Positions 42,988-52,846 of a stretch of DNA of 64,000 nt are shown here, in pieces. The position numbers and the translations under genes were made by a program. Source of the stretch: Enterococcus avium ATCC 14025 (lineage in GTDB: Bacteria; Bacillota; Bacilli; Lactobacillales; Enterococcaceae). The stretch spans positions 149,445 to 213,444 of the forward strand of contig NZ_KE136366.1 in the NCBI RefSeq assembly GCF_000406965.1. Direction: 5' to 3'. The notes below the pieces were generated by a model. It had not been told where the DNA came from, ran no database searches, and saw only the letters and a program-made list of their open reading frames with translations. Every line of letters starts with the position of its first letter. Position 1 is the first letter of the stretch.

Positions 42988-44658
42988 TTGATCGAAGAAA
43001 TCATTTCTGCAATTTATCCGCATCAAGATGAAGCAATGTTTCTAAAAGAAGCAATATCTGAAAGAATCAAGGGATATAAAAATAAGAATATCCGACCTAG
43101 AAAAGGACAATGGGATCAAGATGATGTGTTTTTGATTACTTATGGCGATCAGTTTTATGAGGATGGAGAAACTAAATTAACCACCTTCAATAAAATGTAT
43201 CAGCAGTTTTTTTCAGATACATTTCCAATTGTACATTTCCTACCGTTTTTTCCTTACAGCTCAGATGATGGATTTTCGGTGATTGATTATGAACAGGTAA
43301 ATCCCGAAATCGGTGATTGGGCAGATGTTCAGGTAATGAATCGTAATGCTCGTTTGATGTTCGATTTCGTTTGCAATCATATGTCTGCAAAAAGTAATTG
43401 GTTTCAAGGTTACTTGAATAATCGCACTAGCTATAAGGAATTTTTTATCGAAAGTGATCCTTCGATTGATCTAAGTATGGTTACAAGACCGAGAACGTCA
43501 CCGTTGTTATCAGAGTTTGTCGATTTAGATGGGAAGATACGCAATATTTGGACGACTTTTAGTGATGATCAGGTAGATTTGAATTTTGCTAATCCGAAGG
43601 TCTTATTAAGAATGATTGATGTGCTGCTGTTTTATGTAGATCAAGGAGCAGATTTTATTCGTCTAGATGCAGTAGGATTTTTATGGAAGAAAGCTGGAAC
43701 CAGCAGTATCCATCTTCCAGAAACCCACAAGATCATTCAGCTTTTTAGAAGCATTGTGGAAGAGGTAGCTCCAGGAACGATTTTGATTACAGAGACGAAC
43801 GTGCCTCATCAAGATAATATCAGTTACTTTGGGGACGGGACTAATGAAGCGCAAATGGTTTATCAATTTCCGTTACCTCCATTAGTATTGCATGCGATTC
43901 GAACAGGGAATACTAGCTATTTGCAAAAATGGGCAAATGAAATCTATCTACCAACGGAAGGAGTATCCTTCTTCAATTTTTTAGCATCTCATGATGGAAT
44001 TGGTCTAAATCCGATTCGAGGAATTATTGATGAAACAGAAATTCTTGATTTAGTTGCTAGTATAGAAAAAGAGGGAGCACTAGTAAATTATAAACAAAAT
44101 CCAGATGGTTCTTTCAGTCCTTACGAGATTAATACAACCTATATTGACGCTTTAAGTAACCAATCAGATGAAGATGAGCTGCGTCTGAAGCGTTTCATGG
44201 TGGCTCACTCTATTTTATTGACGATTATTGGGATACCGGCAGTTTATGTGCAAAGTATTTTAGGCGGACGCAACTACTATGAAGGTGTTGAAAAGACAGG
44301 CGCGAATCGAACAATTAATCGCCAGAAATATAAAGCTTCAGAAATTTGTGACAGCTTACTGAAAAGTGGGTCATTTAGAAACCAAGTATACCGTGAACTT
44401 CAAGAGCTGATTCAACTGCGGAGAAGTGAGGAAGCTTTCCATCCTAATTGTGCTATGCGAGTTCTGGAAACGAATCATGCAACATTTGGAATTGTTAGAG
44501 ATGAAAAGGTTTACGTATTGCATAATATGAGCGATCAAGCCCAAACGATTTCACTTGATGCTGGAACCTATATTAATTTATTAACAAAAAAAGAATGCGA
44601 TATCCAACAGGAAGTAATTTTGGAACCTTACCAATTTGTTTGGTTGGAAAAAATTTAG
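42988..44658 (+). CDS. ycjM: GH13_18 sucrose-phosphorylase-like glycoside phosphorylase (YcjM type, probably glucosylglycerate phosphorylase)
   Basis: 556 residues. GH13 catalytic regions: MFDFVCNHMSA (region I), GADFIRLDAVGFLWKK with the nucleophile Asp (region II), TILITETNVPHQ with the acid/base Glu (region III), NFLASHDGIGLNPIRG with HD (region IV). This is the sucrose phosphorylase subfamily; E. coli YcjM of the same gene context is a glucosylglycerate phosphorylase giving glucose 1-phosphate and glycerate. A glycerate kinase in this operon supports that substrate. Start TTG at 42988, GGAG 8 nt upstream. First gene of the operon. Confidence 0.88.
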   Translation: MIEEIISAIYPHQDEAMFLKEAISERIKGYKNKNIRPRKGQWDQDDVFLITYGDQFYEDGETKLTTFNKMYQQFFSDTFPIVHFLPFFPYSSDDGFSVIDYEQVNPEIGDWADVQVMNRNARLMFDFVCNHMSAKSNWFQGYLNNRTSYKEFFIESDPSIDLSMVTRPRTSPLLSEFVDLDGKIRNIWTTFSDDQVDLNFANPKVLLRMIDVLLFYVDQGADFIRLDAVGFLWKKAGTSSIHLPETHKIIQLFRSIVEEVAPGTILITETNVPHQDNISYFGDGTNEAQMVYQFPLPPLVLHAIRTGNTSYLQKWANEIYLPTEGVSFFNFLASHDGIGLNPIRGIIDETEILDLVASIEKEGALVNYKQNPDGSFSPYEINTTYIDALSNQSDEDELRLKRFMVAHSILLTIIGIPAVYVQSILGGRNYYEGVEKTGANRTINRQKYKASEICDSLLKSGSFRNQVYRELQELIQLRRSEEAFHPNCAMRVLETNHATFGIVRDEKVYVLHNMSDQAQTISLDAGTYINLLTKKECDIQQEVILEPYQFVWLEKI

Positions 44659-44682
44659 AACTATCAAGAAGGAGACAGTGGA

Positions 44683-45972
44683 ATGAAAGCAAAGAAAATG
44701 ATTTTTGGTACGGCATTGGCAGTGTTGGCTCTGACTTTGGGAGCATGTGGAGGAGGAAGTGCGAAGGATGATGAGAAAACGACAATTGAGTTCATGCATT
44801 CTTCTGTTGAACAAGATCGACTGAAAGTAATTGATAAGCTGGTTGCCGATTTTGAAAAAGAAAATCCTGATATTAAAGTGAAACAAATGCCCGTTGAAGA
44901 AGATGCGTATAACACAAAAGTTGTTACGTTGGCCCGTTCAAATAAGCTTCCCGGTGTTATTGAGGTTAGCCAAGACTTCGCGAAGGTAATGGATAAGGAT
45001 GAACTGATTGATCAAAAAGCTGTTGGCAGTGTCATGAAAAATGTTGGTGAAGACAATTATTACGATGGCGCCAAAAAATTGGTTCGTACAGAAGATGGTT
45101 CAGGATATATTGCAGCACCGATAAGCGGTTGGGTTCAAGGTATTTGGTATAACAAAAAGACGCTGAGCGATGCTGGATTCTCAGAACCAACAACTTGGGA
45201 CTCAGTTTTAGAGATCGCGAAGCATTTTAATGATGCAGGCAATAAGAAATATGGCATTGCAATGCCGACCGCCGACAGTACAATGACTGAGCAAGCCTTT
45301 TCACAGTTTGCACTTTCGAATAATGCAAATGTGCTGGATGATAAAGGAAAAGTGACGATTAATACGCCGGAAATGAAGCAGGCTTTAGAATATTATAAAG
45401 AATTATCGCAATACACCATGCCAGGTTCAAATGACGTAACGGAGATTAAAGATGCTTTCATGAATGGTTCAACCCCAATGGCGATTTATTCAACGTACAT
45501 TTTGCCGTCTGTTTTTGAAGAAGGAAAGTCAGAAGATATTGGTTTTGCGATTCCAACCAACAAACAAGAGGCCGTTTATGGAACAGTTTCGGGATTAACG
45601 ATTTCTGCTGGATTAGATAAAGAACAAAAAGCAGCTTCTGAAAAATTTGTTGAGTACTTATCAGAAGCCAAAAATATGGAAAAATGGGTCTTAATGTCAC
45701 CTGGCGGAGCACAACCAGTAAACAAAAAAGTTGTCGATAGCTCTTCTTACCAATCAAATGAAGTAATCAGTGCTTTTGGCGAGCTTCCGAAAGAAATTGC
45801 CAGCTCATTTGATAAGGTCCAAGTATTTGGTTTAGTTGGCGATAAAAACTTTACAAAAATGGGAGATATTACTAGCTCTGGTGCTATTTCAAAAGCGGTA
45901 AATGGCGTAACTGTTGGTAAGGAAGATCCTGAGAAAGCATTAAAAACGGCTCAAGAATCAATTGAGGAGTAG
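44683..45972 (+). CDS. ycjN: Sugar ABC transporter substrate-binding lipoprotein (YcjN type)
   Basis: 429 residues. Lipoprotein signal with lipobox LGAC near residue 22, then an extracellular solute-binding family 1 fold (TIEFMHSSVEQDRLKVIDKLVADFEKENPDIKV, GWVQGIWYNKKTLSDAGFSEPTTWD, FMNGSTPMAIYSTYIL). It captures oligosaccharides or glycosides outside the cell for the permeases encoded next. RBS AAGGAG is 9 nt from ATG. Confidence 0.93.
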   Translation: MKAKKMIFGTALAVLALTLGACGGGSAKDDEKTTIEFMHSSVEQDRLKVIDKLVADFEKENPDIKVKQMPVEEDAYNTKVVTLARSNKLPGVIEVSQDFAKVMDKDELIDQKAVGSVMKNVGEDNYYDGAKKLVRTEDGSGYIAAPISGWVQGIWYNKKTLSDAGFSEPTTWDSVLEIAKHFNDAGNKKYGIAMPTADSTMTEQAFSQFALSNNANVLDDKGKVTINTPEMKQALEYYKELSQYTMPGSNDVTEIKDAFMNGSTPMAIYSTYILPSVFEEGKSEDIGFAIPTNKQEAVYGTVSGLTISAGLDKEQKAASEKFVEYLSEAKNMEKWVLMSPGGAQPVNKKVVDSSSYQSNEVISAFGELPKEIASSFDKVQVFGLVGDKNFTKMGDITSSGAISKAVNGVTVGKEDPEKALKTAQESIEE

Positions 45973-45981
45973 GAGCGGGTT

Positions 45982-46857
45982 ATGAAAAATATAGCAAACA
46001 AAACAGATACAAAATTTGCTATTGCCTTATTAGCACCAAGCATGATTTTATTGGCAGTATTGGTTTTCTTTCCAATGCTGTCAAATATCCAAATTAGTTT
46101 TTTAGATTTGCCGTTGAATGCGAATCTAAAGTCTACTTTTGTTGGATTGAACAATTATCTAGATATTTTAAAGGACCCAGCTTTTTATAAATCATTAGGT
46201 TTGACGATCGCTTATACAGCGTTAGTCGTTTTGGGAAGCACCGCTTTAGGCTTAGCAGTGGCGATTGCGTTTAACCGTGAATTTAAATACCGCGGATTGG
46301 TTCGTTCTTTGATTATTCTGAGCTATGTCACACCTTCTATTTCTTTAATTTTTGCTTGGAAATATATGTTCAATAATGGCTATGGTATTATCAATAATTT
46401 TTTAGTCGATAAATTACATCTTTTCAGCGAAGCACCATTATGGTTTGATAATCCAGGTTCAAGTTTTGCTTTAGTCGTAATCTTTGCAATCTGGCGCTAC
46501 TATCCTTATGCCTTCATCTCTTTATTGGCAATTTTGCAAACGGTCGATAAAAGCTTGTATGAAGCGGCGGATATCGATGGCGCAAATTTCTGGCAGAAAT
46601 TCAAGATCGTTACATTGCCTGCGATCAAGCCGGTCCTCGCCACAGTTATTGTTTTGCGATCTATTTGGATGTTTTATATGTTTACTGATGTCTATTTACT
46701 GACAAATAAAGTGGATATATTAGGTGTCTATCTTTATAAAACAGCCTTTGCCTTCAATGACTTAGGTAAAGCTTCGGCTATTTCAGTGATTTTATTCGTT
46801 ATTATTGCTGTCGTGATTCTAATTTCAAGAAAGCGGGTGGATCTAAACAATGGCTAA
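45982..46857 (+). CDS. ycjO: Sugar ABC transporter permease, MalF/UgpA type (YcjO)
   Basis: 291 residues, six membrane helices, EAA loop SLYEAADIDGANFWQKFKIVTLPAIKP (about 189-215). Together with the next gene it forms the CUT1-type channel. RBS TAGGAGCGGG precedes ATG. It overlaps the second permease gene by 8 nt. Confidence 0.93.
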   Translation: MKNIANKTDTKFAIALLAPSMILLAVLVFFPMLSNIQISFLDLPLNANLKSTFVGLNNYLDILKDPAFYKSLGLTIAYTALVVLGSTALGLAVAIAFNREFKYRGLVRSLIILSYVTPSISLIFAWKYMFNNGYGIINNFLVDKLHLFSEAPLWFDNPGSSFALVVIFAIWRYYPYAFISLLAILQTVDKSLYEAADIDGANFWQKFKIVTLPAIKPVLATVIVLRSIWMFYMFTDVYLLTNKVDILGVYLYKTAFAFNDLGKASAISVILFVIIAVVILISRKRVDLNNG

Positions 46858-47689
46858 AAATAAAAAAGTCAAAAAAATCTTCTTTTATGCCATGGTTATT
46901 TGCTTTTTAGCAATTAACCTGTTCCCTTTTTGGATCATGCTAATGACATCTTTTAAAGGCAGCAGTGAAGCGATTTCGACTACGCCGAGTATTTTACCGC
47001 GTCAATTCACGACAGAACATTTTGTCGATATTTTTAATCCAGAGATTTTTCCATTTGTCGACTATTTTAAGAATAGCTTTGTTATTTCGTTGTTTGCATC
47101 TGTTATCGCTGTGATTATTGGAATTGGTGGCGCTTATGCATTAGCACGTCTAAACTTTAAGGGACGTAATAAAATCAATGCGAGTTTCTATACGGTGTAT
47201 ATGTTCTCAGGTATTTTGATTGTCGTTCCGCTATTCAAAATTATCTCTTCATTGGGTTTGTATGACACTAGAACTTCTTTAGTCATAACAATGGTGGTTC
47301 AAACATTACCGACAGCAATTTTTATGTTGCGCAGTTACTTTGAAACAATCCCTAAAGATATTGAAGAGGCGGCGATGATCGACGGTTTGAGCCGTTTTCA
47401 GATCATCATTCAAATCATGATACCTCTAGCATTTTCGGGGATTATTTCAGTTTTTGTGTATTGTTTTATGGTTTCTTGGAATGATTTTCTGTTTGCATCG
47501 ATCTTCCTTTCATCAACCGATAAGTTTACATTGCCAATCGGACTGAACACGTTATTTAGTACCCCAGACTATGTTTGGGGCAGGATGATGGCAGCTTCAC
47601 TGATTACTGCTTTACCAGTAGTCATCATGTACTCACTTTCAGAACGTTTTATTAAAGGCGGAGCCATTGAAGGCGGCGTCAAAGGATAA
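46850..47689 (+). CDS. ycjP: Sugar ABC transporter permease, MalG/UgpE type (YcjP)
   Basis: 279 residues, six membrane helices, EAA loop DIEEAAMIDGLSRFQIIIQIMIPLAFSG (about 169-196), C-terminal FIKGGAIEGGVKG typical of MalG-type permeases. Overlaps the preceding permease gene by 8 nt and precedes the dehydrogenase gene by 23 nt. Confidence 0.93.
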   Translation: MAKNKKVKKIFFYAMVICFLAINLFPFWIMLMTSFKGSSEAISTTPSILPRQFTTEHFVDIFNPEIFPFVDYFKNSFVISLFASVIAVIIGIGGAYALARLNFKGRNKINASFYTVYMFSGILIVVPLFKIISSLGLYDTRTSLVITMVVQTLPTAIFMLRSYFETIPKDIEEAAMIDGLSRFQIIIQIMIPLAFSGIISVFVYCFMVSWNDFLFASIFLSSTDKFTLPIGLNTLFSTPDYVWGRMMAASLITALPVVIMYSLSERFIKGGAIEGGVKG

Positions 47690-47712
47690 TTTAAAAAAAG
47701 AGGATGAAAATC

Positions 47713-48762
47713 GTGAAAAAATTAGTAGCACTTGAACCACGGGTAGCAGGTTTAAAAGAGTATGAAGAAAGAACTATTTTAGAAGACGAAGTACTGATTA
47801 AGGTGAAGTTTGCTTCTCCTAAGCCTGGAACAGAAGTCGTTGATTTTAGAGGGATCAGTCCATTTATCGATGATGAGTTTTCTTCAGAATGGAATATGTT
47901 TATGCCACGTGAGGCAGGAAGCCCTCGCGGTATTGAGTTCGGCGATCTGCCATTAGGAAATATGGTGGTTGGAGAAGTAGTGGAAATAGGCAGTGAGGTT
48001 ACCGAATATCAAATCGGAGAGATTGTTTGTACTTATGGCCCCATTCGAGAAACAGTGGTCGCCAAAGGTGTAGACAACTATAAACTACGGAAAATGGCAA
48101 GCTTGGATAGTTGGAAAAATGCAGTATGTTACGATCCAGCACAATTTGCGATGGGTGGTACCCGCGTAGCCAATGTACGCGCTGGTGATTTTGTTGCAAT
48201 TTTTGGTCTTGGCGCGATTGGTTTAATCGCAGTACAAATTGCAGTTAATGCTGGTGCAAAGGTCATCGCCATTGATCCAATCAAAGAACGTCGAACATTA
48301 GCGGAAAAATTTGGTGCGATTCATAGTCTAGATCCAATAACTGAAGATGTCGGTTTAAAAATGAAGGAGTTTACCAACAAAATAGGGGTCGATTCTGTCA
48401 TTGAAACCAGTGGGGCTGCTAGTGCTTTACAAGCTTCCTTGAGAGGCATTGCTTATGGCGGAATTATTTCCTATGTTGCTTTTGCTAAACCATTCCCAGA
48501 AGGATTAAATTTTGGTCGTGAAGCCCATTTTAATAATGCGAAGATTATTTTTGCTCGGGCTTCAAGTGAGCCGAATCCCGAATATCCGCGTTGGAATCGC
48601 AAACGAATTGAAGATACTTGCTGGGAACTGCTAATGAGCGGTTACTTAGATTGTTCAGAGATTGTTGCACCAATTGTTCCGTTAGCTGAAAGTGCGGAAG
48701 CCTATATGCGCTACATTGACCAAGACCCTTCATTAAGCGTGAAAATGGGTGTAGAGCTTTAA
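47713..48762 (+). CDS. ycjQ: Zinc-type medium-chain dehydrogenase (YcjQ type, guloside 3-dehydrogenase)
   Basis: 349 residues. MDR fold: N-terminal catalytic domain, then the Rossmann segment FVAIFGLGAIGLIAVQIAVNAGAKVIAID (about 155-183). The N-terminus KKLVALEPRVAGLKEYEER matches E. coli YcjQ closely. In E. coli YcjQ oxidises or reduces C3 of D-gulosides with NAD(H). GTG at 47713 is preferred since AGAGGA sits 8 nt upstream; ATG at 47704 overlaps that site. The classical structural-zinc Cys cluster is absent, as in other YcjQ-like proteins. Confidence 0.87.
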   Translation: MKKLVALEPRVAGLKEYEERTILEDEVLIKVKFASPKPGTEVVDFRGISPFIDDEFSSEWNMFMPREAGSPRGIEFGDLPLGNMVVGEVVEIGSEVTEYQIGEIVCTYGPIRETVVAKGVDNYKLRKMASLDSWKNAVCYDPAQFAMGGTRVANVRAGDFVAIFGLGAIGLIAVQIAVNAGAKVIAIDPIKERRTLAEKFGAIHSLDPITEDVGLKMKEFTNKIGVDSVIETSGAASALQASLRGIAYGGIISYVAFAKPFPEGLNFGREAHFNNAKIIFARASSEPNPEYPRWNRKRIEDTCWELLMSGYLDCSEIVAPIVPLAESAEAYMRYIDQDPSLSVKMGVEL

Positions 48763-48802
48763 ACTAAAAGGATTGAACGAAGACAAATAAGGAGATTATA
48801 TC

Positions 48803-49603
48803 ATGAGATTTGGCACGCAAGATCAAGCATTTTTCCCAACAGACATAAAAGAAAAATTTCAATTTATCAAAGAGTTAGGGTTTGAAACCTACGAAATAGA
48901 TGGCAATCTGTTAGTCGAACACGTAGAAGAAGTCAAGGAAGCAATGAAAGAAACGGGGATTTTAGTAGAAACTGCCTGTAATGGTTACGATGGGTGGATC
49001 GGTGATTTTATTGAAGAACGTCGTTTACGAGGGATTGAACAGATTTCTGATATTTTAAGAGCGTTAGCTGAAGTAGGCGGGAAAGGCATCGTTGTTCCTG
49101 CGGCTTGGGGCATGTTTACCTATCGTTTACCACCGATGGTTTCTCCAAGAAGTCAAGCTGGAGATTTTAAAGCAGTTAGTGACTCTTTGATTCAGTTAGA
49201 GAAGATAGCCGCTGAAACGGGAACCAAAATATATTTAGAGCCATTGAATCGGTATCAAGATCATATGATCAACTTATTAGCTGATGCTCGGAAATACATT
49301 GATGAAAATCAATTGGTGCATGTTGAAATTACCGCTGATTTTTACCATATGAATATCGAAGAAGATAGTATTTCAAAAGCGTTGATCGAGCAAAAGGATT
49401 ATGTGGGACACATACATTTAGCGGATAATCATCGGTATCAGCCGGGGTCCGGAGCCATCAATTTTGTTGAACATTTCAAGACAATCAAAGAGATCAATTA
49501 TGACGGTTGTTTAGTATACGAGTGCCGATTACGTGGAGAAGATCTTCCTAAAATTTATCAAAATTCTATCAACTTCTTAAAGGAATGTATGAGAAAAGCA
49601 TAG
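48803..49603 (+). CDS. ycjR: Sugar isomerase/epimerase, TIM barrel (YcjR type, 3-keto-glycoside 4-epimerase)
   Basis: 266 residues, xylose-isomerase-like TIM barrel. Metal-ligand segments: IYLEPLNRYQDH (Glu), VEITADFYHMNIEE (Asp/His), HIHLADNHRYQPGSGAINF (His) and LVYECRLRG (Glu). E. coli YcjR epimerises C4 of 3-keto-D-gulosides to 3-keto-D-glucosides. Gene order with ycjQ and ycjS is kept. RBS AAGGAG is 11 nt from ATG. Confidence 0.9.
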   Translation: MRFGTQDQAFFPTDIKEKFQFIKELGFETYEIDGNLLVEHVEEVKEAMKETGILVETACNGYDGWIGDFIEERRLRGIEQISDILRALAEVGGKGIVVPAAWGMFTYRLPPMVSPRSQAGDFKAVSDSLIQLEKIAAETGTKIYLEPLNRYQDHMINLLADARKYIDENQLVHVEITADFYHMNIEEDSISKALIEQKDYVGHIHLADNHRYQPGSGAINFVEHFKTIKEINYDGCLVYECRLRGEDLPKIYQNSINFLKECMRKA

Positions 49604-49626
49604 TTGAACGCTCAACTATGCTTTTC
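49593..49626. terminator. Perfect hairpin across the ycjR stop codon
   Basis: GAAAAGCATAGTTGA (49593-49607) and TCAACTATGCTTTTC (49612-49626) form a 15-bp stem with loop ACGC. The A- and T-rich flanks fit a weak, bidirectional-looking terminator or a 3'-end stabiliser inside the operon, between ycjR and ycjS. Confidence 0.65.
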
Positions 49627-49642
49627 TTGAAAGGAACGAGTA

Positions 49643-50674
49643 ATGAAAAAAATAGCGATTATCGGTGCTGGCCAAGTAGCAGAAAAAGTCCATGCAGCCT
49701 ATTATTTAACAAAACCAGAAACGTTTCAATTAGTAGCAGTGGTTGATCCTAATTTAGCAAGGGCCGAGCTTTTTTGTCAAAGAAATCAATTTAAGCAGGC
49801 ATACACATCAACTACAGAAATGTTGATAGAGGAACAACCAGATATCGTAAGTGTTTGTACACCCAATCGCTTTCATTATGACAGTGTAATGAGTGCATTA
49901 GCGGCAGGGTGTTCAGTATTCTGCGAAAAACCGCCAGCCATGACGAGCCTTGAAGCAGAAAATATGTGGAAGCTGGCAGAAAAAAAATCTGTTTGTTTAG
50001 CTTATGATTTTCAACATCGTTATTCACCGGAAGCGCAGATGTTGAAGGAAAACATTGCCTTATTGGGGGATATTTATTATAGCGAAGCAAATGCCTTAAG
50101 ACGTTCAGGGGTTCCTGGCTGGGGAAATTTTATTGATAAAACACTTCAAGGCGGCGGTCCGCTGATTGATTATGGAATACATATGTTGGATACGGCGTTA
50201 TATCTATTGGATTTTCCAAAAATCAAGGCAGTTTCGGGTTATCAATATCAAAAAATCGGTCCTCGTAAGAACCAAGGTTCATTTGGATTTTGGGACCCAG
50301 AAAAATACACAGTAGAGGATTCCTTGTTTGGAACATTAGAATTTGAAAATGGCGGGATTCTTCGGATCAATACATCTTTCGCGTTAAATATACAAGCGGA
50401 TAAGGTTTTAGATGTTCAGCTTTGCGGTGACGAAGCAGGTGCAAATCTCTATCCTGGTAAAATTTATACAGATCAAGCTGGGGAACTTAAAGTTATTAAA
50501 CAAATCGAAAGTAAGGAAACGAATAATCATTTTACCAGTATAGATCATTTTTGTCGTAAAGTTGCTGGAGATCCACAAGCAATAATTGCTGATGGCAGAC
50601 AAGGCTATATTGTTCAAAAAGTGATTGCAGCATTATATCAATCGGCTGAAATAGGTGAAAAAGTAGAACTATGA
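49643..50674 (+). CDS. ycjS: Gfo/Idh/MocA oxidoreductase (YcjS type, glucoside 3-dehydrogenase)
   Basis: 343 residues. N-terminal Rossmann fold KIAIIGAGQVAEKVHAAYY (about 3-21), the conserved EKPPAMTSLEAE near 94 with its Lys, and C-terminal substrate domain containing GGGPLIDYGIHMLDTALYLL near 171. In E. coli YcjS uses NAD(H) on C3 of D-glucosides; with YcjQ and YcjR it converts gulosides to glucosides. RBS AAAGGAACG; 4-nt overlap with ycjT. Confidence 0.92.
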   Translation: MKKIAIIGAGQVAEKVHAAYYLTKPETFQLVAVVDPNLARAELFCQRNQFKQAYTSTTEMLIEEQPDIVSVCTPNRFHYDSVMSALAAGCSVFCEKPPAMTSLEAENMWKLAEKKSVCLAYDFQHRYSPEAQMLKENIALLGDIYYSEANALRRSGVPGWGNFIDKTLQGGGPLIDYGIHMLDTALYLLDFPKIKAVSGYQYQKIGPRKNQGSFGFWDPEKYTVEDSLFGTLEFENGGILRINTSFALNIQADKVLDVQLCGDEAGANLYPGKIYTDQAGELKVIKQIESKETNNHFTSIDHFCRKVAGDPQAIIADGRQGYIVQKVIAALYQSAEIGEKVEL

Positions 50675-52842
50675 AAATAGAATTTAATCAATTTGAGGAA
50701 GAAACACTAAATAAAGAAGCAACTCTAATGACGACGGGAAACGGCTATTTAGGAGTTCGTGCAGTACATGAGGAAAAGTATCGAAATCAGGATAGAGGTT
50801 TTTTTGTCCGGGGCATTTTTGATCGAACGATCGGTACAGAGGCAGCTGAATTAGTCAATCTGCCTGATATCACTGAACAAGAGTTAAGAATAAATGGCGA
50901 GATTTTTTCCTTAAATAGTCCGCAAGTGAGAGATTATCAGCGTTCGCTAGATTTATCAACAGGAGAATTGAATCGTTCATTAAAATGGCAAACGGAACAA
51001 GGCGATTGGTTCAAAATTACAAATAAACGGATTGTTAGTCAAAAAAATAAGGAACAAATTGCTTTTCAACTGATCGTAGAGCCATTGAGTGGTTCAGCTG
51101 AAATTTCCATCAAAACGGGGATTGATGGACAAGTTTCTAACGGTGGCAACCAGCATTTAATCGAACGTGATATACGTGTGTATGATGAACGCCTATTGGT
51201 AGCTGAATATGAGACGATTGAGAGTCATTTGACAGTAGGTCTGGCTATGCGTCTAAATAAATCAGGAATTATTTCAGCGAAAAATAGAAAAATTCAAACA
51301 AACATTCAAGAGAGCTGTCAGAAAAATGATTCATTCGTTTTTGAAAAAGTGGCTTATATATATTCCAGCTTAGAAGCTGATGATCCATTGGAGTCTGCTA
51401 AAAAGGCCGCAGCCCAGGAAATATCTTATGAAAAAATTGCGAAGGAAACAAAAAAATCTTGGCATGATTTTTGGTCAGAACATCGGGTAGTAGTCAATAG
51501 TCAAAATGCCTTTGACCAATTGGCTTTAGATTTTGCATGCTATCATCTGCAAATTATGACCCCCGATGATTCACAATTCAGTGTGGCAGCAAAAGGGTTA
51601 ACAGGCGAAGGCTACAAAGGTCATGTATTTTGGGATACAGAAATATTCATCCTTCCTTTTTTCTTGCATAATGAGCCCGATACTGCAAAAAAATTATTGA
51701 AATATCGATTTTTTAGATTGGCTGGAGCAAAAGAAAAAGCGCGACAGAATAACTATCGAGGTGCTTTATTTCCTTGGGAAAGCGCCTTAACAGGGTATGA
51801 AGAGACACCAAAATACGCAGCGATAAATATTCGTACTGGGAAACGGCAAATTATATCATCGGCTGTAGCAGAGCATCATATTGTTGCGGATATCGCTTAT
51901 GCTGTGATGGATCTTTATCAAGCGACGGCTGACCAGGAATTTATGGATAATTATGGGAAAGAACTATTAAAGGAAACAGCTCTTTTTTGGTTGAGCCGCG
52001 GTGTCGAGATAAATGGTCGGATTGAAATTCATGATGTGATTGGTCCGGATGAATATACGGAACACGTCAATAACAATGCGTATACCAATTATTTAGCCGC
52101 CTATAATGTACGATCTGCTTTGGAGCAGCAGGTCGGTGATGAGCAGTTGCAAGAACAATTTAGACAATTTTTAGACAAACTCTATTTACCAGATAAAAAT
52201 ACTGATGGCTTAATTCCACAAGACGATACATTCTTGGAAAAACCAGTAATTGACTTATCAAAGTATAAGGAACAGGCAGGGAATCAATTAATTCTGACCG
52301 AGTATTCTCGACAAGAAGTCATTGATCGGCAGATTCTAAAGCAAGCAGACTTAGTCATGCTGTTTTATTTACAGCCAGATCTATTTAGCTTTGAAACAAT
52401 CAAACAAAATCTCTATTATTATGAAGATCGAACAATTCATGATTCATCATTAAGTAAAGCGATTCACGCGATTGTTGCAGCTAGAATTCATGAAGCAGAG
52501 TGGGCTTATGAGATGTTTCAAGCAGCTTGTCGAATTGATTTGAATGATCAGCCCCATACAAGCGATGAAGGGATTCACGGTGCAGCATTGGGGGCGGTTT
52601 GGCTGACGGTAATTTTTGGCTTTGCAGGTATTAAAAAAGGTGATGTGCTAGAAATTAATCCACAGCTTCCGAATGCATGGAAGCAGCTCACGTTCAACTT
52701 TTATTGGAGAAATGAAAAGATTACTGTTCAGATGACCCAAGACTCTGTTTTATTAAAAAAAGAATCTACCAAGCAGCTGCCAATCATGATTGAAGGTCAG
52801 AACTATTTATTAGCAGATAAATTAGAATGGAGCAGAAGGTAA
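50671..52842 (+). CDS. ycjT: GH65 glycoside phosphorylase (kojibiose phosphorylase, YcjT type)
   Basis: 723 residues. N-terminal beta-sandwich (NGYLGVRAVHEEKYRNQDRGFFVRGIFD), then the (alpha/alpha)6 barrel: GLTGEGYKGHVFWDTEIFILPFFL, ALFPWESALTGYEET, IHDVIGPDEYTEHVNNNAYTN with the catalytic Glu, KQADLVMLFYL, TSDEGIHGAALGAVWL (phosphate site). GH65 enzymes invert the anomer and release beta-glucose 1-phosphate, which fits the beta-phosphoglucomutase encoded two genes on. E. coli YcjT acts on kojibiose; the exact disaccharide here is inferred from context. Confidence 0.92.
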   Translation: MKIEFNQFEEETLNKEATLMTTGNGYLGVRAVHEEKYRNQDRGFFVRGIFDRTIGTEAAELVNLPDITEQELRINGEIFSLNSPQVRDYQRSLDLSTGELNRSLKWQTEQGDWFKITNKRIVSQKNKEQIAFQLIVEPLSGSAEISIKTGIDGQVSNGGNQHLIERDIRVYDERLLVAEYETIESHLTVGLAMRLNKSGIISAKNRKIQTNIQESCQKNDSFVFEKVAYIYSSLEADDPLESAKKAAAQEISYEKIAKETKKSWHDFWSEHRVVVNSQNAFDQLALDFACYHLQIMTPDDSQFSVAAKGLTGEGYKGHVFWDTEIFILPFFLHNEPDTAKKLLKYRFFRLAGAKEKARQNNYRGALFPWESALTGYEETPKYAAINIRTGKRQIISSAVAEHHIVADIAYAVMDLYQATADQEFMDNYGKELLKETALFWLSRGVEINGRIEIHDVIGPDEYTEHVNNNAYTNYLAAYNVRSALEQQVGDEQLQEQFRQFLDKLYLPDKNTDGLIPQDDTFLEKPVIDLSKYKEQAGNQLILTEYSRQEVIDRQILKQADLVMLFYLQPDLFSFETIKQNLYYYEDRTIHDSSLSKAIHAIVAARIHEAEWAYEMFQAACRIDLNDQPHTSDEGIHGAALGAVWLTVIFGFAGIKKGDVLEINPQLPNAWKQLTFNFYWRNEKITVQMTQDSVLLKKESTKQLPIMIEGQNYLLADKLEWSRR

Positions 52843-52846
52843 TACG

